In this document: positions 63,389 to 64,000 of the stretch, piece by piece
How the letters are laid out: every line of letters starts with the position of its first letter
Numbering within the stretch: position 1 is the stretch's first letter
NCBI GenBank assembly: GCA_963920705.1
Contig: OY987227.1
Location: forward strand, 22,469,434-22,533,433
Reading direction: 5' to 3'
Source: Odiellus spinosus
Taxonomy: Eukaryota; Arthropoda; Arachnida; Opiliones; Phalangiidae
Length of the DNA: 64,000 nt
Notes under the pieces: model-generated
What the model was told of the DNA's origin: nothing
Databases searched by the model: none
The model's input: the letters and a program-made list of their open reading frames with translations, nothing else
Position numbers and translations under genes: made by a program

Positions 63389-64000
63389 GTTTAACAAAGG
63401 GGTGTTTTGAACTCGCTAAGCCTAGCTGTATTTTCAGACCGGTCAGGAACTCTACAGCAAATCAAAAAGCTTTCCCTTGTCTCTCCGATTGTAAAAATTA
63501 AAATGACTGGAATTTTTCTTTAGAAACTCTTTGTACCCATAAAAACCTGTTACACCATTCAAACGGGACTAATCCTATCAGAATATTTGTCCTTTTTTGA
63601 GTTGAAACTCGGTATATAGATAGTAATTTAAACAGTTTTACGCGGTTGTCACTAAAGTAACAATTTCCATTTGATAGTAAAGGAAATTGTTAAAAAAAAT
63701 AGTCAATTTTCTTTTGTAACTTCTGGTAACTCCTACTCAAGCGAGATGAAATAAACCAGAAATGGAGTTTCTTCTTTTGGTGATTGACATCGCCACCAAC
63801 AGAGTCCTTTTTAAAAAGGTATACGTCCCCCCTACATTGCTTTTAGATTTTAATACAAGAAAGAGATTTCTTTTCTTCGGCATTTTCTACACTTGTAAAA
63901 TGCTTTCTATATACTAAATCCCTATTTACCCCAACTCAACGGTGCGTCAGTTTCGAAACGGGTGTTCTTTAGAAACGGGAACAGACGATATAAATAGAAT
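63389..64000. other. Intergenic to window end, nothing recognised
   Basis: No coding frame or repeat structure that I can support. Confidence 0.5.

Overview
The window is AT-rich arthropod DNA, most likely from a hexapod. The protein-coding genes have small GT-AG introns (mostly 45-70 bp, a few of 0.3-0.6 kb), and their closest recognisable relatives are insect or general animal proteins. No viral, bacterial or rRNA sequence was recognised. I cannot name the species.

Layout. Positions 1-26,100 form a compact gene block. In order it holds: a divergent LRP5/6 (arrow)-like receptor (minus strand, running off the left edge); Hen1, the small-RNA 2'-O-methyltransferase (plus), with an entire MED29/intersex gene nested in its first intron on the same strand; folylpolyglutamate synthase (minus); a small C11orf98-like basic protein (plus); a single-exon URB2 ribosome-biogenesis gene (minus); and two tandem clan-2 cytochrome P450 genes with identical exon structure (minus). 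I rebuilt these multi-exon genes by hand from splice sites, and the reading phase is consistent across every junction given below.

Positions 26,100-47,100 and 51,600-64,000 are nearly gene-free and made largely of repeats. They include a satellite with a 0.54-0.56 kb unit built of nested palindromes and a ~1.1 kb higher-order period, a 22-bp satellite centred on ATCGCGAT, a 1.6 kb long-terminal-inverted-repeat DNA transposon with a small coding fragment in its centre, and several families of short inverted-repeat elements (MITEs or foldbacks). Two elements were caught inserted inside other foldbacks with their target duplications preserved. Long poly(G)/poly(C) runs recur. Near 61 kb there is an unusual series of three hairpins sharing a GACG loop, followed by an 8-bp microsatellite and a strong GC hairpin. 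Between the two repeat deserts lies one clear gene, a DCST1/sneaky-type DC-STAMP membrane protein with a C-terminal C4C4 zinc finger (47,178-51,555, minus).

Functionally the genes are housekeeping (URB2 and possibly the C11orf98-like protein in ribosome assembly, FPGS in folate retention, MED29 in transcription), small-RNA stability (Hen1), gamete function (DCST1) and oxidation (P450s). They do not form an operon-like system. I did not find a demonstrably new enzyme system. The most unusual items are the receptor that appears to have lost one EGF module, the nested Hen1/MED29 pair, the palindromic satellites and the GACG hairpin series.
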